Assembly: GCF_025370935.1 (NCBI RefSeq)
Contig: NC_133472.1
Coordinates: forward strand, 25,205,233-25,269,232
Length of the DNA stretch: 64,000 nucleotides
Origin: Choristoneura fumiferana
Taxonomy: Eukaryota; Arthropoda; Insecta; Lepidoptera; Tortricidae
Direction: 5' to 3'
This document shows positions 11,353 through 23,072 of the stretch, piece by piece; within the stretch, counting starts at the first letter, position 1, and each line of letters starts with the position of its first letter. The position numbers and the translations under genes were made by a program. The notes under the pieces were generated by a model. The model did no database searches and was not told the origin of the DNA. It worked only from the letters and a program-made list of their open reading frames with translations.

Positions 11353-12292
11353 TTTTTACGTAACTCTATATTTGTACAGAAATATACTTAGTTCCCGTAC
11401 CGTTTTACTAGAAGATTTTGCCTAAGCCGGCAAAATAGAAGAATCTAGAAAAGTCTAAGGGTGCCAAAAATGTACTTATCACTGTTACTGTTCCGTATTT
11501 GTCACATAGTAGTGGTACAAAGGTGGACCATTACAGGACGGCGGGCGTGCTGCGCGGGGACAGACGGTATTTCATTGTAAGGTGACTAGTTCAGTTCGAG
11601 CAGTACGACGTAGCATCTACGTTTATAACCGAAATTTATCACCTAATGTAAACGTCTTGTCATGTAAATAAGTAAACTTGAATTAGATTACCAATGTCGC
11701 GACAACATTCTGATTGGGGGCCATTCATTTATTACGTAAGACGATTTAGGGGCGGGAGGGGGGTCGACCATATCTTATTTTTTCTTACTGTGTGATTGGG
11801 ATGTAGGTTTTAATGGGCGTTGACGACTCTGAATATATTTAATTCAAATTGGGAAAGGAGCGCAAATCAGACACCAGCCATGTTCGATCAAAGACTATTT
11901 TTATTTTTTAAATCCTTCCATACCACAGACAATGATACACTTACAAGGGGGTGGGAGGGGGTCTTGATAGTTCTTACGTAAGATCACAAAAAAGCGCAAA
12001 GTTAAGATTATACTTTGAAAAAGCGCGCGCTCGGATAATATATGCGTACCTATAGGTAAACGATTCCATGGCAACGGATCCGCTCCGCCTGCACTGCACT
12101 TCTCGGGAACTGACCCCGCTTTTTAAACTAGTCGTCACTTGTTCAGTCACAGCACGCCCCTTGTAATGTATTTATTATAATTTGATTTGTAAATATAGTA
12201 CGATTCAGTGTATCTTAAAGTTTGATTCATGAAACGATATGGCGATAATAATTATGGTGATCTAAATTTCGAGCGTAAAGCAAACATTTAAT
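11353..12292. other. Non-genic stretch with G-tract pair
   Basis: No gene seen. Two G-rich tracts (11749-11766 and 11944-11965) are each paired with a TTACGTAAG word, pointing to a degraded transposon whose ends are at about 11738 and 11985. A moderately GC-rich patch at 11525-11620 shows no ORF. Confidence 0.4.
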
Positions 12293-12528
12293 ACTAGCCG
12301 TTACCCGCGACTCCGTCCGCGCAGAATCCATTTATCGCTATCCCGCGGGAACTATGCATTTTTCCGGGATAAAAACTATCTTATGTATTTCTTTGGGACT
12401 CAAACTATCTGTATACCGAATTTCAGCCAAATCGGTTCAGTGGTTTAGACGTGATGAAGTAACCAACATACAAACAAACAAACAGACTTACAAACTTTCG
12501 CATTTATAATATTAGTGGGAAGTGGGAT
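12293..12528 (+). mobile_element. Lep1/Helitron-like non-autonomous element
   Basis: Starts ACTAGCCGTTACCCGCGACTC, contains TCGCTATCCCGCGGGAAC and AGTGGTTTAGACGTGATGAAG, and ends ACTTTCGCATTTATAATATTAGTGGGA. This is the cleanest full-length copy of the family in the window. Confidence 0.8.
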
Positions 12529-13649
12529 GGTAATCTATCTCCATTATTAAACACAACTAATTACTTACCTCCACATTAAAGAAAGGACGTACTTCATTTA
12601 TACTTAGTTACAAAACATGTGAAACTCTCTTTCATACCACAGATGCAAATGATTATTTATGATTTAGGAATAGTTAAAAACAAAGACAAACTAAAATCGT
12701 CCCATGCGACGAAAAAGGTTGTATGATAATAAATGACTAAATTGATTTTATTGTTTTGTTTTATTAAGCTATTCTCCAGCTTCATTTCTGTATATCAATT
12801 ATTTCTCAAATCCAAGTACTTTTTGAGATTTCAACCCCTAAAAAAGTTCCATGTGATATGAGCTCGACGTAGAAAGTTATACATCTCGATAGAACTTTAC
12901 ACGCCGGTCGCCTCGCCCCGCGGAGTGGCGCGTGCGGGGTTCTATCGTCAGTCGTCACCGGTCTTCGCGGGAGATGACACGCTTTATTACTTTATGTTAT
13001 TTTGGCACGTTTTCTTTGGTGTGGGTTTCTTTATAATTTTATGTTAATTTTGTGGGGCATGAATTTAACTCCTAATAAAACGAATCGTCGCTCGAGACGA
13101 CTTATAAACTTGGCACTAGACCAACGAATCAACGAAGTACAAGTGAAATTAATGATTTAATTACAAATGGTCCAACAGAGGATAGTCATCATGGTTCAGA
13201 AAGACGTAATTAGCTATTTCTTCTATTTAAAAAATAATAGTGAGTGTGTTTTTATGTTTTTACGGTTTAAGTGCTTCTGCCGTTAGATTCCGGAGTAAAA
13301 GGTAGCATATTACCTCTTAGAACTTTATTTATAGTAAATCAATATAAACCGGAAAAAAAACATTCGTAACGTATTATGATCTTAGCAATAAAAGTTTTAT
13401 ATAGATTTCACGATCAGAAAAAGTTTTAATAAGCACGATGTATATAGTTATGTACCATTAATCGATGGAAACTAGATAGAATTTCAGAGTTGTAAGAGCA
13501 CTTGTAACCATTTACGCCGGAACAGACACGCGTTGTCGAGTTCACTTGTGCATATGTCACCTTCTTCTACGGAACTCATTTAAGTTAACACCGTTTACGT
13601 CTCAAATTTTATTTTCTATTTATTTTTATGGAATAAAATATCATACATA
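12529..13649. other. Non-genic stretch with small GC island
   Basis: AT-rich apart from 12895-12975, about 80 bases of GC-rich sequence containing a TCAGT initiator-like word. It could be a promoter or 5'UTR, but no ORF or donor supports that strongly. Confidence 0.3.
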
Positions 13650-13860
13650 CATACATATACGTGACGCTTTATTCCCTGTATGGTAGGCAGAGACAATAGA
13701 GCGCCATACGCTTCTATTCTGACATAGTTCTCTCGCTTCATCCACATTCATCACTCCTCATACATGCTCGACGCTTTCGGGTACTTCTAACCTATATAGC
13801 CTCTCTTCAATATGCCGCCGATCTGGTCGGTGTACGTTTTACGAGGATAATATAATAAAC
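13650..13860. repeat. Probable dispersed repeat
   Basis: Begins with CATA repeats followed by GGTAGGCAGAGACA and CGCTTCTATTCTGACATA, words I associate with a lepidopteran LINE tail. No second copy in the window confirms it. Confidence 0.35.
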
Positions 13861-14173
13861 TAATGCCCCAGTCATATCTTCTGCAAATGTAGAAACATCA
13901 CACAGTACGGAATCATGTTTGTATGTATGTAAACTCTTTATTGCACATAAAAATAAAATACAAATACACAGAGAGGAGAAAAAGGCGAGCTATTGATCTA
14001 GAGCGTGATGCGATGTAAAATCTAGGTAAAGAAAGTAGTGTCGCCGTTCAACCCGTCACTTTCTGTAGGCACATCGCCAATATTGGAACCATCGCCTACA
14101 AAGGAACTGACGCCTATAAATGAAATTTCTGATACCGAAACGGTTACTCTAACTCTAATTATGTCGCAAGTAT

Positions 14174-15300
14174 CGTCTCGAACGCAGGCTCGATGACTTC
14201 CAGCCACCTGAACAAGCCGGGTTCCAAAAAGGCTTATAGTACCGTAGACCGCATACATACGCTGCGGCAAGTCATACAGAATACCGAAGAGTATAACTTG
14301 CCACTATGCTAGACATCGTTTGTGGATTACGAGAAAGCCTTTAATTCGGTCGAAACGTGAGCGGTGCTTGAGTTTCTCCAGCGATACCGTTGACTATTGG
14401 TATATCGAAGTGTTAAAGTGTTTGTATAACAACGCCACTATGTCGGTCCGAGTACACGAACAGAATTCGAATGCGATTCCTTTGAAAACAGGCGTAAGAT
14501 ACGTAGATGTCATATCTCTGAAACTGTTTACTGCCGCTTTCGAAGACGCCTTCAAGCTTCTGGAATGGAAAGGACTAGGCATCTCATCGGCGAATACATC
14601 ACTCACCTTCGGTTTGCCGACGATATCGTGGTTATGGCAAAGTCGATGGAAGAACTCAGTACGCTACTCGAAAACCTCAATCGAGTGTCATGAACAGGTG
14701 TCTACTCCTATTTTGGTTGAGAATTCGGTTCTTGAAGTTGTTGACGCATATGTATACATAGGAAAAACCGTCAAATTAGGTAAGTTCAACTTCGAGAAGA
14801 TTGACCAATCGTCGAATCCAACACAGATGGGCACCGTTTCGAAAACTCAGCAATGTCTTTTCGTTCAAAATTCCTCAGTGCCTTAAGACGAAAGTCTTTT
14901 TAAACCAATGTGTGTTGCCAGTGATGACAATACATATGGATCGGAGACGTGGTGCTTCACTATAGCCCTTATAAATAGGCTCAGAGTTGCTCAGCGAGCT
15001 ATGGAGAGAGCTATGCTCGGGATTTCTCTACGAAATCGAATTAGAAATGAGGAGATATGTAGAAGAACAAGGGTCACCATTATCGACATGGCCAAACAAA
15101 TTAGCTTGTTGAAGTCGTGGCAATAGGCAGGCCATATAGGATGGAGAACGTATGGCTGTTGGGGCCGAAAAGTTCCAACGAGATGGAAGGATGACTTAGT
15201 TAAAGCGGCGGGTTCGCGGTGGACGCAACTAGAGGGCTATGGGGGAGGCCTATGTCCAAGAGTGGACATCCTGCGGATGTGATGATCACGATGATGATGA
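14174..15300 (+). pseudogene. Decayed RTE-type reverse transcriptase
   Basis: Conceptual translation in shifting frames shows the order of an RT: PEQAGFQKGYSTVDRIHTLR near 14207-14266, a VDYEKAFNSVE motif near 14324, and RFADDIVVMAKSMEEL (the catalytic xxDD box) near 14612-14660. A typical RTE C-terminus (RWKDDLVKAAGSRW) follows near 15180-15222. The element ends in a GATGATG tail at 15300. Frameshifts and stops separate these blocks, and the longest open frame (14320-14886) runs in the wrong frame for part of its length. No endonuclease domain is seen upstream, so the copy is 5'-truncated and dead. Confidence 0.8.
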
Positions 15301-15453
15301 AATACATTACTTTTAAAACTTTTTATATAATTTTCATGTGCGATCATAACAAACAAGCACAAGGAACAAGTGTCATATTGTGAGTACCTAATGGGCAATG
15401 TCGTTTGTAATAAGCATTAATTATTATTTATTTCGTCATTGCGAATAATCACG

Positions 15454-15590
15454 TACAGTCGAGTTCATAATCATGTGAGCAAAAATTTGATAAAAATATG
15501 AACATGACTCTATTGCTAACGGCGTAGAAGATAGATAGATAGATAGTCACATGTTGTTGAAAAAATTATCAAAATATCCGAGGAATAAAG
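15454..15590 (+). repeat. Degraded MITE copy (TACAGTCGAG family)
   Basis: Starts TACAGTCGAGTTCATAA and contains ATGACTCTATTGCTAACGGC, matching the complete palindromic element at 52473-52608. The right end is decayed. A GATA microsatellite at about 15530-15546 sits where the loop would be. Confidence 0.65.
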
Positions 15591-16440
15591 TTTCATATGC
15601 CTATAGACCTCAGTTCACAAAGTCAAACTCCGACAAAGATAGTTCTATATTCTCTTAACACCGAATTTTTGGCTGTGCGTTCCCACGAAAACAATTACAT
15701 ATTACTTTAAGACCCAGAATTCCTTGAAAGCCTTAACATTTAAAAAAGATTGCTACTAAAAAGTAATCCTGACAACTCTAGTAAAAACTATACTTAATTG
15801 CATTGACGAATTCCTATTACTTACAAAGCTATAATCAAATTAAACTAAGCGAAAATTCAAATGCCCCTAGTGAAAAGTAACAATTTTGCAGAAGTGACTT
15901 TATTCGTCGGATGGGACGAAATATTTATTATTGCATACCACAAATCAGTACAAAATCTATTATTAACCATACATTCAGGGTAGACAATAGGCGGTCTTAT
16001 AGCTTAAAAGCGATCTCTTCCAGACAACCATTTGGGTACATAGATCATAAGATTATGTCAAAATCGTAGGTAACAGAAACAAAAAAAACAAGAAAAAACA
16101 TGAATATAATATATACAAATGATATATATCAATACATATTACAATACATTTACTATTTAAAATACAATAAATAAACATAGAAAGACTGAGGACAGAGTTA
16201 AAATGGCAGTTTCAAGAAGTGAGACTTAACAAGATTTTTTTGCTAGGTATTAGTCCTTCGGATGCGATGCCTTGCAGGTAGTGTACACAACATTTTGCCA
16301 TACTTATCATCTCTGACGGGACAGTGGGAATCAAGTTGTTGCGGCACCACGCACTGGTAAATAAGTATTCTATCAAAAAAAATATTTAGTAGATACCACC
16401 AGTTTGCTCAATTTAAAGACTTTTCAGTTATTGAAAATTC
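15591..16440. other. AT-rich stretch, no gene seen
   Basis: No ORF with coding character and no recognised repeat border. Confidence 0.4.
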
Positions 16441-16600
16441 TTCATCTTCATATCAACCGCAGGGTGTCCAGGTCCAGTCCACTGTTTGACATAGGCTTAC
16501 CCAATATAACTCCAGTTGCTTCGATTTAATAGAAGCGGCCTGCATCCACCGTACACCCGCAGCTTTAACCAGGTCATCCGTCGATCTCGTTGCGCTGCAA
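16441..16600 (-). mobile_element. RTE-type 3' fragment
   Basis: The minus-strand translation shows DDLVKAAGVRWMQ-like text followed by a SLCQTVDW block, as in the C-terminus of the decayed element at 15180-15270. It is degraded by stops and frame changes. Confidence 0.6.
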
Positions 16601-16847
16601 TCTATTGCAAACTATCCCACAATAGTTATGTATTGTTTTATAGCCAAAACTAAAACACTATCCCAATTCAAACAAAGCTATATTTAGATGGTGGATCTCT
16701 GTATTAAAATAGAATCCAATCACAGAACTGGGTTGGGGCCTAAATAAACATTCAAATCGGTATTTATACAGCCTGTAACTAAAAAACTGTATGACAATTC
16801 ACTGGGGTATAAAGACTAACAGAATTTAGAAAATGTTTTAAAATTTT

Positions 16848-16939
16848 AGTAGGGTAAATAGTCAATCACTGGCCACTTTATACTAAAATGAATGAATAAG
16901 TTATTCGAGGATGGCCATCAATTGACGATTTACCCTACT
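16848..16939. repeat. Short palindromic MITE
   Basis: AGTAGGGTAAATAGTCAA on the left pairs with TTGACGATTTACCCTACT on the right, extended inwards by TGGCCA words. About 92 bp in all. Confidence 0.75.
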
Positions 16940-17084
16940 TCATAAAAATAGCAAAACATCGCCACTCAAAAATATTAAGTAAAAAAACTAAGTTGTAATA
17001 GTTTTATTTTCTAATTAATTATTATATACTCGCACCTATTACCATTAAGATTTTTTTTGGTATTAGAAAATTTATTTACAACGT

Positions 17085-17220
17085 ATAAGGTAAAACGTCC
17101 GAGTGCTCGACACGCTAATGCCCAATAGACGACACCCTGCTGTCATCTCTATTGGTAATGACATAAGATTAAAGATGCCAACTATTGGGACAGTGACGAG
17201 CACACGTACGTGTACCTTAT
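17085..17220. repeat. Terminal-inverted-repeat element (MITE-like)
   Basis: ATAAGGTAAAACGTCCGAGTGCTCG on the left matches the reverse complement of CGAGCACACGTACGTGTACCTTAT on the right with mismatches. The interior holds two TATTGG words in opposite sense. Confidence 0.6.
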
Positions 17221-18174
17221 TTTTTTAAATACCTATCCAAAGACACCGATATATCTGACAATAAAGTTTTTTGTATTTGTATTTAATACCTCTGTGTACC
17301 AGCTTTCTGTATCGGTTTACTATTTATGGTATGACACGGTAAAGTAACAGCCTTCTAGCACTAACTAAGCTTTCAGCTACATGTCAGACATGACGTAAGT
17401 ACTTCTAAGGTAAGATTGCGGAACCCTAAAAATAGATATAATAAATTAGAATTTTTACGAGTACTTTTTTTAAAGTTACTTTTTTATTGTATTTACCTTA
17501 GTGAATAAAATTATCGTAGAGCTTTTATGTGATTTTCTGTATAGACATTAAAATTGTATTCCAGTAGTACTCGTAAATGTTTTGCGGTTTGATGATGAAA
17601 ACTAAGGAAATAAAACGTTTTGAGGGGACCAACGACGGGCCACGATCGCTCGTGGTTTTCTTTTTTCATTGCGCGCTCTTAATACTCACCGCAGAGTGGT
17701 TAACTGGTAATATAAGCAATGAACAGAGAAAGTTTTTATAGCACCGTTAGTAGCACGCTCTCGTAGTAGTGGCCGTTTATAAGGATGTGTTAGCATTGAG
17801 GCAGAGAGAGAAATTGGGCAATACGTTTTGATGTCAATTTTCCAAAATATATTACCGATCGAAGAAATCAATATTTTACAAAATAAATGATTATATCATG
17901 GACGGGGATGTTTGGAAATAATTTCGATCTACATTGGCAATTTCTTGTTAATTGGTACACGCTTTTTTAGCTTAAATTTATTAAAATAGATTGATTTTCA
18001 CACTACAGCACAATATCTCTTATTTTCCTCTCTTCTCCTATTTATGTTTTTACTGTGTTTTTGTTGTGATGTAGTGTGTTTTTCTAGTCAATAAATGTTG
18101 TGAGTTTGTTTGAGTTTGTTTGTTTGATTTTGTCGAAACGCTCCCTGGTCCAAAATCACTACTGATTGGTTCCA
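17221..18174. other. Non-genic stretch, no gene seen
   Basis: AT-rich. A minus-strand ORF of 61 codons at 17686-17871 has no recognised motif. Confidence 0.35.
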
Positions 18175-18310
18175 TGCGACGGGCACCGGAGCAGAGGTCG
18201 GCCTAAAAGGCGGTGGGATGATTTGGAGCGATTCCTGCTGGACTGGCGATATTTTATTGAAGCCAGAGACGAGTGGAAAATGAGAAGGGAGGCCTTAGCC
18301 CAGCAGTAGG
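18175..18310 (+). mobile_element. Retrotransposon RT C-terminal fragment
   Basis: One plus frame reads RPKRRWDDLERFLLDWRYF followed by ARDEWKMRREALAQQ and a stop. This is the W-D-D...W...A-x-D-x-x-x-W-x-x-x-x-E-A-x-x-Q-Q ending of non-LTR retrotransposon ORFs of the RTE/Jockey kind. Only the last 40 or so codons remain. Confidence 0.65.
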
Positions 18311-18338
18311 ACCGTATTGGGGCTATACTATAGCCTAT

Positions 18339-18890
18339 TAAAAAACCGGCCAAGAGCGTATCGGACACGGCCGAAATAGGGTTCCGTAGCCATTACGAAA
18401 AAATTAAGTAATATTTTTCTAAGGATTTCGTATTTTGTACGGAATATTCCAAGTTTAGGTATATTTTATACCTTAGGCTGCTATTTACTCTTAAACTACT
18501 AATAATTCTCAAGAAAACTTAACCGTTAAAGTTTTCCTTGTAAGTTTGATATACTTACTACCATCCTGAATTTTGAATCGAAAAATCGTTTTAGCAACCC
18601 TCTAATGGTTTTAAAAGACCTATCTAACGATACCCCACACTACAAGGTTGGATGAGAAAAAAAAAATCACCCCCACTTTACGTCTATGGGATGTACTCTA
18701 AAATTTTTTTTGTACATTTTAGTCGGCTTAGTTTACATAGATATTCGTGCAAAATTACAGCTTTCTAGCATTGATAGTCCCTGAGCAAAGCCGCGGTCTG
18801 TCAGACAAACAGACATGGCGAAACTATAAGGGTTCCGTTTTTGCCATTTTGACACCCTAAAAACAGGGGTTACGGAACCCTAAAAACACC
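18339..18890 (+). repeat. Dispersed lepidopteran repeat (AAAACCGGCC type)
   Basis: Opens AAAAAACCGGCCAAGAGCG and GGGTTCCGTAGCC, later carries CAGACAAACAGACATGGCG, and closes with GGGTTCCGTTTTTGCC and GGGTTACGGAACCC. This is the fullest copy in the window. It runs to within about 20 bases of the N gap. Confidence 0.7.
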
Positions 18891-18912
18891 CTAGTGTTAT
18901 GACAAGGAAATA

Positions 18913-19012
18913 NNNNNNNNNNNNNNNNNNNNNNNNNNNNNNNNNNNNNNNNNNNNNNNNNNNNNNNNNNNNNNNNNNNNNNNNNNNNNNNNNNNNNNNN
19001 NNNNNNNNNNNN
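18913..19012. other. Assembly gap of exactly 100 N
   Basis: A run of 100 N, the conventional placeholder for a scaffold join of unknown length. It separates contig 1 from contig 2. Confidence 0.99.
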
Positions 19013-19295
19013 TTATAATATGAGCGAAAATAACAACGACTCCTTCTTTAAAGCTTTAGAGCTTGCTTTGTTTTCTCTGCTTCAGTAGAGACATTTAGTT
19101 TATTTTAGTTCTTCATGCTTAAAGTGAGCTTACGTAGACTAAGCGCTTATTAATAGTGCAACAAACAGCCAGACCACACGATCACTACTCTAGCGGGCTA
19201 TTCACAACAGCAGGTCAAGGTACGCTTGGTGAAATGAGCTTTTTAGTTTACCTACAACACATAAAAGGAAGATAAAAAAAGATCAATTCGGATTA

Positions 19296-19469
19296 TTAAA
19301 TGATATTGTACCGGATGACTCACGTCTTAAATCGAGTTAGCTCGACATGTTTCGAGCTAATTCGTGGCCCTTCTTCCTAGGAGCCACGCGACTCGGCGGC
19401 TGCTGCAACACGCGCACTGCGCGCCGCCGCTCAAGCCGTGTGTGAGTTATCCGGTACAATATCATTTAA
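19296..19469. repeat. TIR element with GC-rich core
   Basis: TTAAATGATATTGTACCGGATGACTCACG at the left is matched by the reverse complement of the right end (CTCACACACGGC inward, AATATCATTTAA outward), so the TIRs are about 30 bp. The core has AGCTCGACATGTTTCGAGCT and a GCGCGCCGCCGC run. No ORF. Confidence 0.75.
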
Positions 19470-22102
19470 AATGAGTGAGTCTCACGGTATTTTCATGTTC
19501 AAAATCAATTCAGAATCATTATGAAGTCCTTCCTTTTTTGCGTAAGTGGGTTTTCAGGTCTCGTTTTTTATTTTTTTACGTTTTTTTTTACTTATTAATT
19601 TCTAACAACAAACTAATAGGAATAATGATGGCACAGATGAGTTGGACATGCTGTGGCTGACCGCCTCGGTACCGACTGATGGCATCGCTTATCAGGCGTC
19701 TCATGAGTCTCAATGTCACCATCCACATCAGCCATCTAGTATTTGTGCTGTAACTGTATTTTATTATATTGTAATGAACAGTTGATGCTACAACTTACTT
19801 GTTGATGATTTTTAGTTTGGTATAGTGAGACATACTTGCTTTCAAATGTGGAAGAAGTCACTCTACAGTATTGCCTTGCTTACACCCGGTAAGATACAAT
19901 CAGCTTACTTTAATATCCTCAGAATAAGAGATTCCTGTTTGACGCCTAAACTGAAACACGCCGCTTGTACGAGCATGACCGACTAATTAGCTTACCGATA
20001 TGCTTATTATTAATTATCAATATTCACACACTCACCGGCGGTTTCACTTTAGGTTGTTTACTGAAATTAAATAATGAAGCCAAATTATTTACTGTTAAAA
20101 AGTTGACCGACGCTGACTTATTATGATTTTAATCTTCAAACACTGCACTTAAATTAGACATAAACATAACTTTATTTCGACATCAAACTTAAAATAATAC
20201 ACAATTTAAAATTGTCCTACTAAAATTTCGTCAACTTTTTAGCACCCTTATATTCTCACCGCTTGCCAATGTCAACTATCAACCGCTAAGGGGGTTTTCA
20301 TAGTACTTATTCTTTTTAAAATGTAATGCTTTTAATAAATTATTTTTTTAACTTTGCGTAGTTGGTTGTTGAGTTGAAAGTGGTGATAGAGAGATTCGAA
20401 GTGTCTTGAATTTAAAATTAGTTTTGCCTTATTTGATTTTTTATCACATCTATAAAGACGAGTTTATTCGCTTGCCTAAAATATTCACTTCGACTTTTCT
20501 CTAGCAATGCTTTAAGTGCTTCGCAGTTGCGGCTTCAACCCTCGCTTACGTTGAGGCCAGATAGGCTATGCTTATTTGAAGTGTTCACGTAGATGTAATA
20601 ATAAATACTTGGTTTTCTTTTGTTTGTCGTACAGTAACCGCACTCTCTAATGGTCATTATGTTGCAGTTTGTACTACCACTAACATGTCACGTCCAGAAC
20701 TGTCATGTAAGCTAAAGGTATAAATTTATTTGTCTATTTAAATTATAACCATGCCTACGACCGACAAGCATGACCGTCTTTGTTTCTCTCCCGAGAACCG
20801 GAAGATGTGTAATTGATCACAATCGATGCAGCCACATGTCGTAACTTCCCTCACAGCCTCTTAAGCTTTGTTATAGCAACAGTTGGTATTTATTGGGTAC
20901 ACTTTGGACGCTACAAACCTCTAGAACGCCCTCGCCCTGGTAAAAGTTGACTAGCATCATGCTTTAGCTTTTTTGTAAAATATAGTCACGCTTAAATGAG
21001 ATTGGCTGCGCAATAATGATTATACTTCAAGCGTTCTGCATGCCATTTAGATATTATATATTCATACCTACTATGTGCATAATGCAGCGTACTTTAACAC
21101 CACTCTCTGACGGTAACGGCAACTCGAGAACGAGATTAACTATTTTGGGCTCGTAGTAATAATTTAAATGCTGTGTAATTCATGTACCAACAGATTTTAC
21201 AATATAAAGGTGACACACACTGAACTGGCGGGCTAGTAAATGAAAGAATGCTTGTAAGGTTCAATCATATTGTGCAACGAATCTTGTAAAGTTATTGTAA
21301 TATTGAAGCAGCGAAACGATTTCATTTCTTGTAATTTCGCCTTCCGTGTGTCCCGTTTAGTGTTTATTTATGTAGCGACTGAGAAACTACACACGCATAA
21401 TGTCTGATTAGAACTAGACCACCTACTTACTTCATGATTGCGGTAAACTGTTAGAAATAGCCAATCGAATGCCATCTTCGTCAAGACTGTGACACGTCTC
21501 ATACAATGCAACAGTCGTTCACACTTTGCTCTTTGATATTACAAAAACTATTTCAGCGTTATTTTTCAGACGGCTGTGCAATGAGGATATTGTTCAATGT
21601 CAGATGTATGAATGTCCAAAAAATGATCAATTAGATTTAGTATTAACACTATTAACATAATAAATTCATGAACCGCTGACGTTGTGTGATATAGATATAA
21701 ATGATGAATTGTGATATAATTTTACTTACAGAATAATGTTTAGTCACAAGTCTGACTGTTCATGAAGTAGTTACATAAAACACAGAAGGCCGTCATTCCT
21801 CAGTTGATCCATGATGGATAAGCTCCGTACAATTCTTCGAGAAGGCCAAGTCGACTATGACAATAATATTTAAATTACTCGTAAGAACGTAACTTGTAAG
21901 TGACACTAATATTGATTATCTGCGTTCTGTGTTATACCGAACGATATTTATTCAACAATAATTAAACGTTGATAACAATGCTAAAGAAAATTTTCGGCCA
22001 CATGTCTCTTAGACTTATACATTGTAGGATGCACTGTATGACGGCCTACGATTTGTTGTACAATGAAAAACCGTCCTTAATAAGTAATTGTTATATTTTC
22101 AG
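19470..22102. other. Non-coding stretch upstream of the zinc-finger exon
   Basis: AT-rich, probably intron of the plus-strand CCCH gene if its upstream exons lie further left. I found no further exon with finger-like coding sequence here, and no clear repeat borders. Confidence 0.4.
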
Positions 22103-22187
22103 TTACTGGACACCCTCCCGGTGTGCCAAGATTTTAATCGACAAGGATGTACAAGACCTACCTGCAGATTTGTTCATATTCGTGAAG
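22103..22187 (+). CDS. CCCH zinc-finger protein, penultimate exon
   Basis: An 85-bp internal exon with acceptor TATTTTCAG at 22094-22102 and donor GTGGGT at 22188. It starts in phase 0 and leaves one base. It encodes a CCCH finger of spacing C-x7-C-x4-C-x3-H (VCQDFNRQGC, then TRPTCRFVH). Such fingers bind single-stranded RNA. Spliced to 22942-23072, the join makes a glycine codon and keeps the frame. The H-to-next-C distance is then 16 residues, the same as within the tandem fingers of muscleblind proteins, although the wording is closer to insect proteins called ZC3H10-like. I infer an RNA-binding regulator. The exact orthologue is uncertain and upstream exons are not in the window. Confidence 0.8.
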
Positions 22188-22323
22188 GTGGGTGTAAATG
22201 TTTTATACAACCGTTTCATAATTAAAATACCTCGTCCGTTTGGATCTGCTGCAAATAAGTCATGTAACTTTCTCAATCAGAACGCAGTATCGTTCGATCT
22301 AGTTACTGTCATAACTTAAATTC

Positions 22324-22329
22324 AATAAA
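22324..22329 (+). promoter_or_regulatory. Candidate intronic poly(A) signal
   Basis: AATAAA 137 bases past the exon donor. If the donor is not used, the frame reads about 13 more codons to a stop at about 22228. Polyadenylation here would give a protein lacking the last finger. A chance match in AT-rich DNA is equally possible. Confidence 0.3.
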
Positions 22330-22941
22330 GTTTTTGTTGGATACTCACCTATGAGTGATTTTGTATTCTCTTTCCATTGTTTAATATATTGAAAGCATTG
22401 TGGGCAGTTTTGACAGTAACTGTAGCTTTAATGAAATATTAATAACCATTCCCCATTATTATTTTTTTGTGTAGGAACTATATTGTAATGCCTCTCCTTT
22501 TTCCTCATTTCTTGCATGATCACTGTATTTACATTGTTAATACCGAACTAGTAGTATTCATTTAACGTTTATAGTAGACAGTATTTATCTAGAAATTAGT
22601 CTAATATTTCTTAGTTGTGTTTAATGCAAAATAGATGGAGCTTCCATTTATTTATACAAATTTGATAATAGAAATTCTAGATGTAGGTAGTGCTAGAAAT
22701 AACGCATAGTCTAACTTTTCTCTGTTTTCTTCATTAACTACCAATAACTCATAATCCACTTTCTAAAGTCCATAGACGAACCATTTATAAAAAGATTCGT
22801 GTGATTATTAACTATGCCAATTATATTTTTTGAACGTACGCTGTTTTATTCCCATCGCGAGCGGTTTAAAAAATGTTTTTTGTTTGAAGTGTTGTGTGGA
22901 CACTGGGCAGACGCGAAATAACGTGATTGTTGTGTTTCCAG

Positions 22942-23072
22942 GGTGCGGGCTGCAGGTGGTGGGTTCCCGCGTGGTGGTGTGCCGCGACGCCGCCGCGGGC
23001 GCGTGCCGGCGCGCCGCCTGCCGCTACTACCACATCCCCGTGCAGTTGCCGCCGGCCCTGCGACCCCCCTAA
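22942..23072 (+). CDS. CCCH zinc-finger protein, last coding exon
   Basis: Terminal exon with acceptor TGTTTCCAG (AG at 22940-22941). Two bases complete the split codon, and the stop is TAA at 23070-23072. It encodes a short linker (LQVVGSR), then a second C-x7-C-x4-C-x3-H finger (VCRDAAAGACRRAACRYYH) and a short proline-rich tail (IPVQLPPALRPP). Codon use is strongly GC-rich against an AT-rich background. The two exons together give 71 residues holding two complete fingers at the very C-terminus. The family is ZC3H10-like or muscleblind-like CCCH RNA-binding proteins. All finger ligands are present. The minus-strand ORFs over this exon are by-products of its GC content. Confidence 0.85.

Noticed and set aside
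11749..11965. G-quadruplex locus
   Set aside because: Each tract has only two or three separable G runs; four well-spaced runs are lacking.
14320..14886. 188-codon plus-strand ORF as a host gene
   Set aside because: It overlies a decayed RT; the RT blocks (KAFNSVE, FADDIVV) fall in other frames, so the open frame is accidental.
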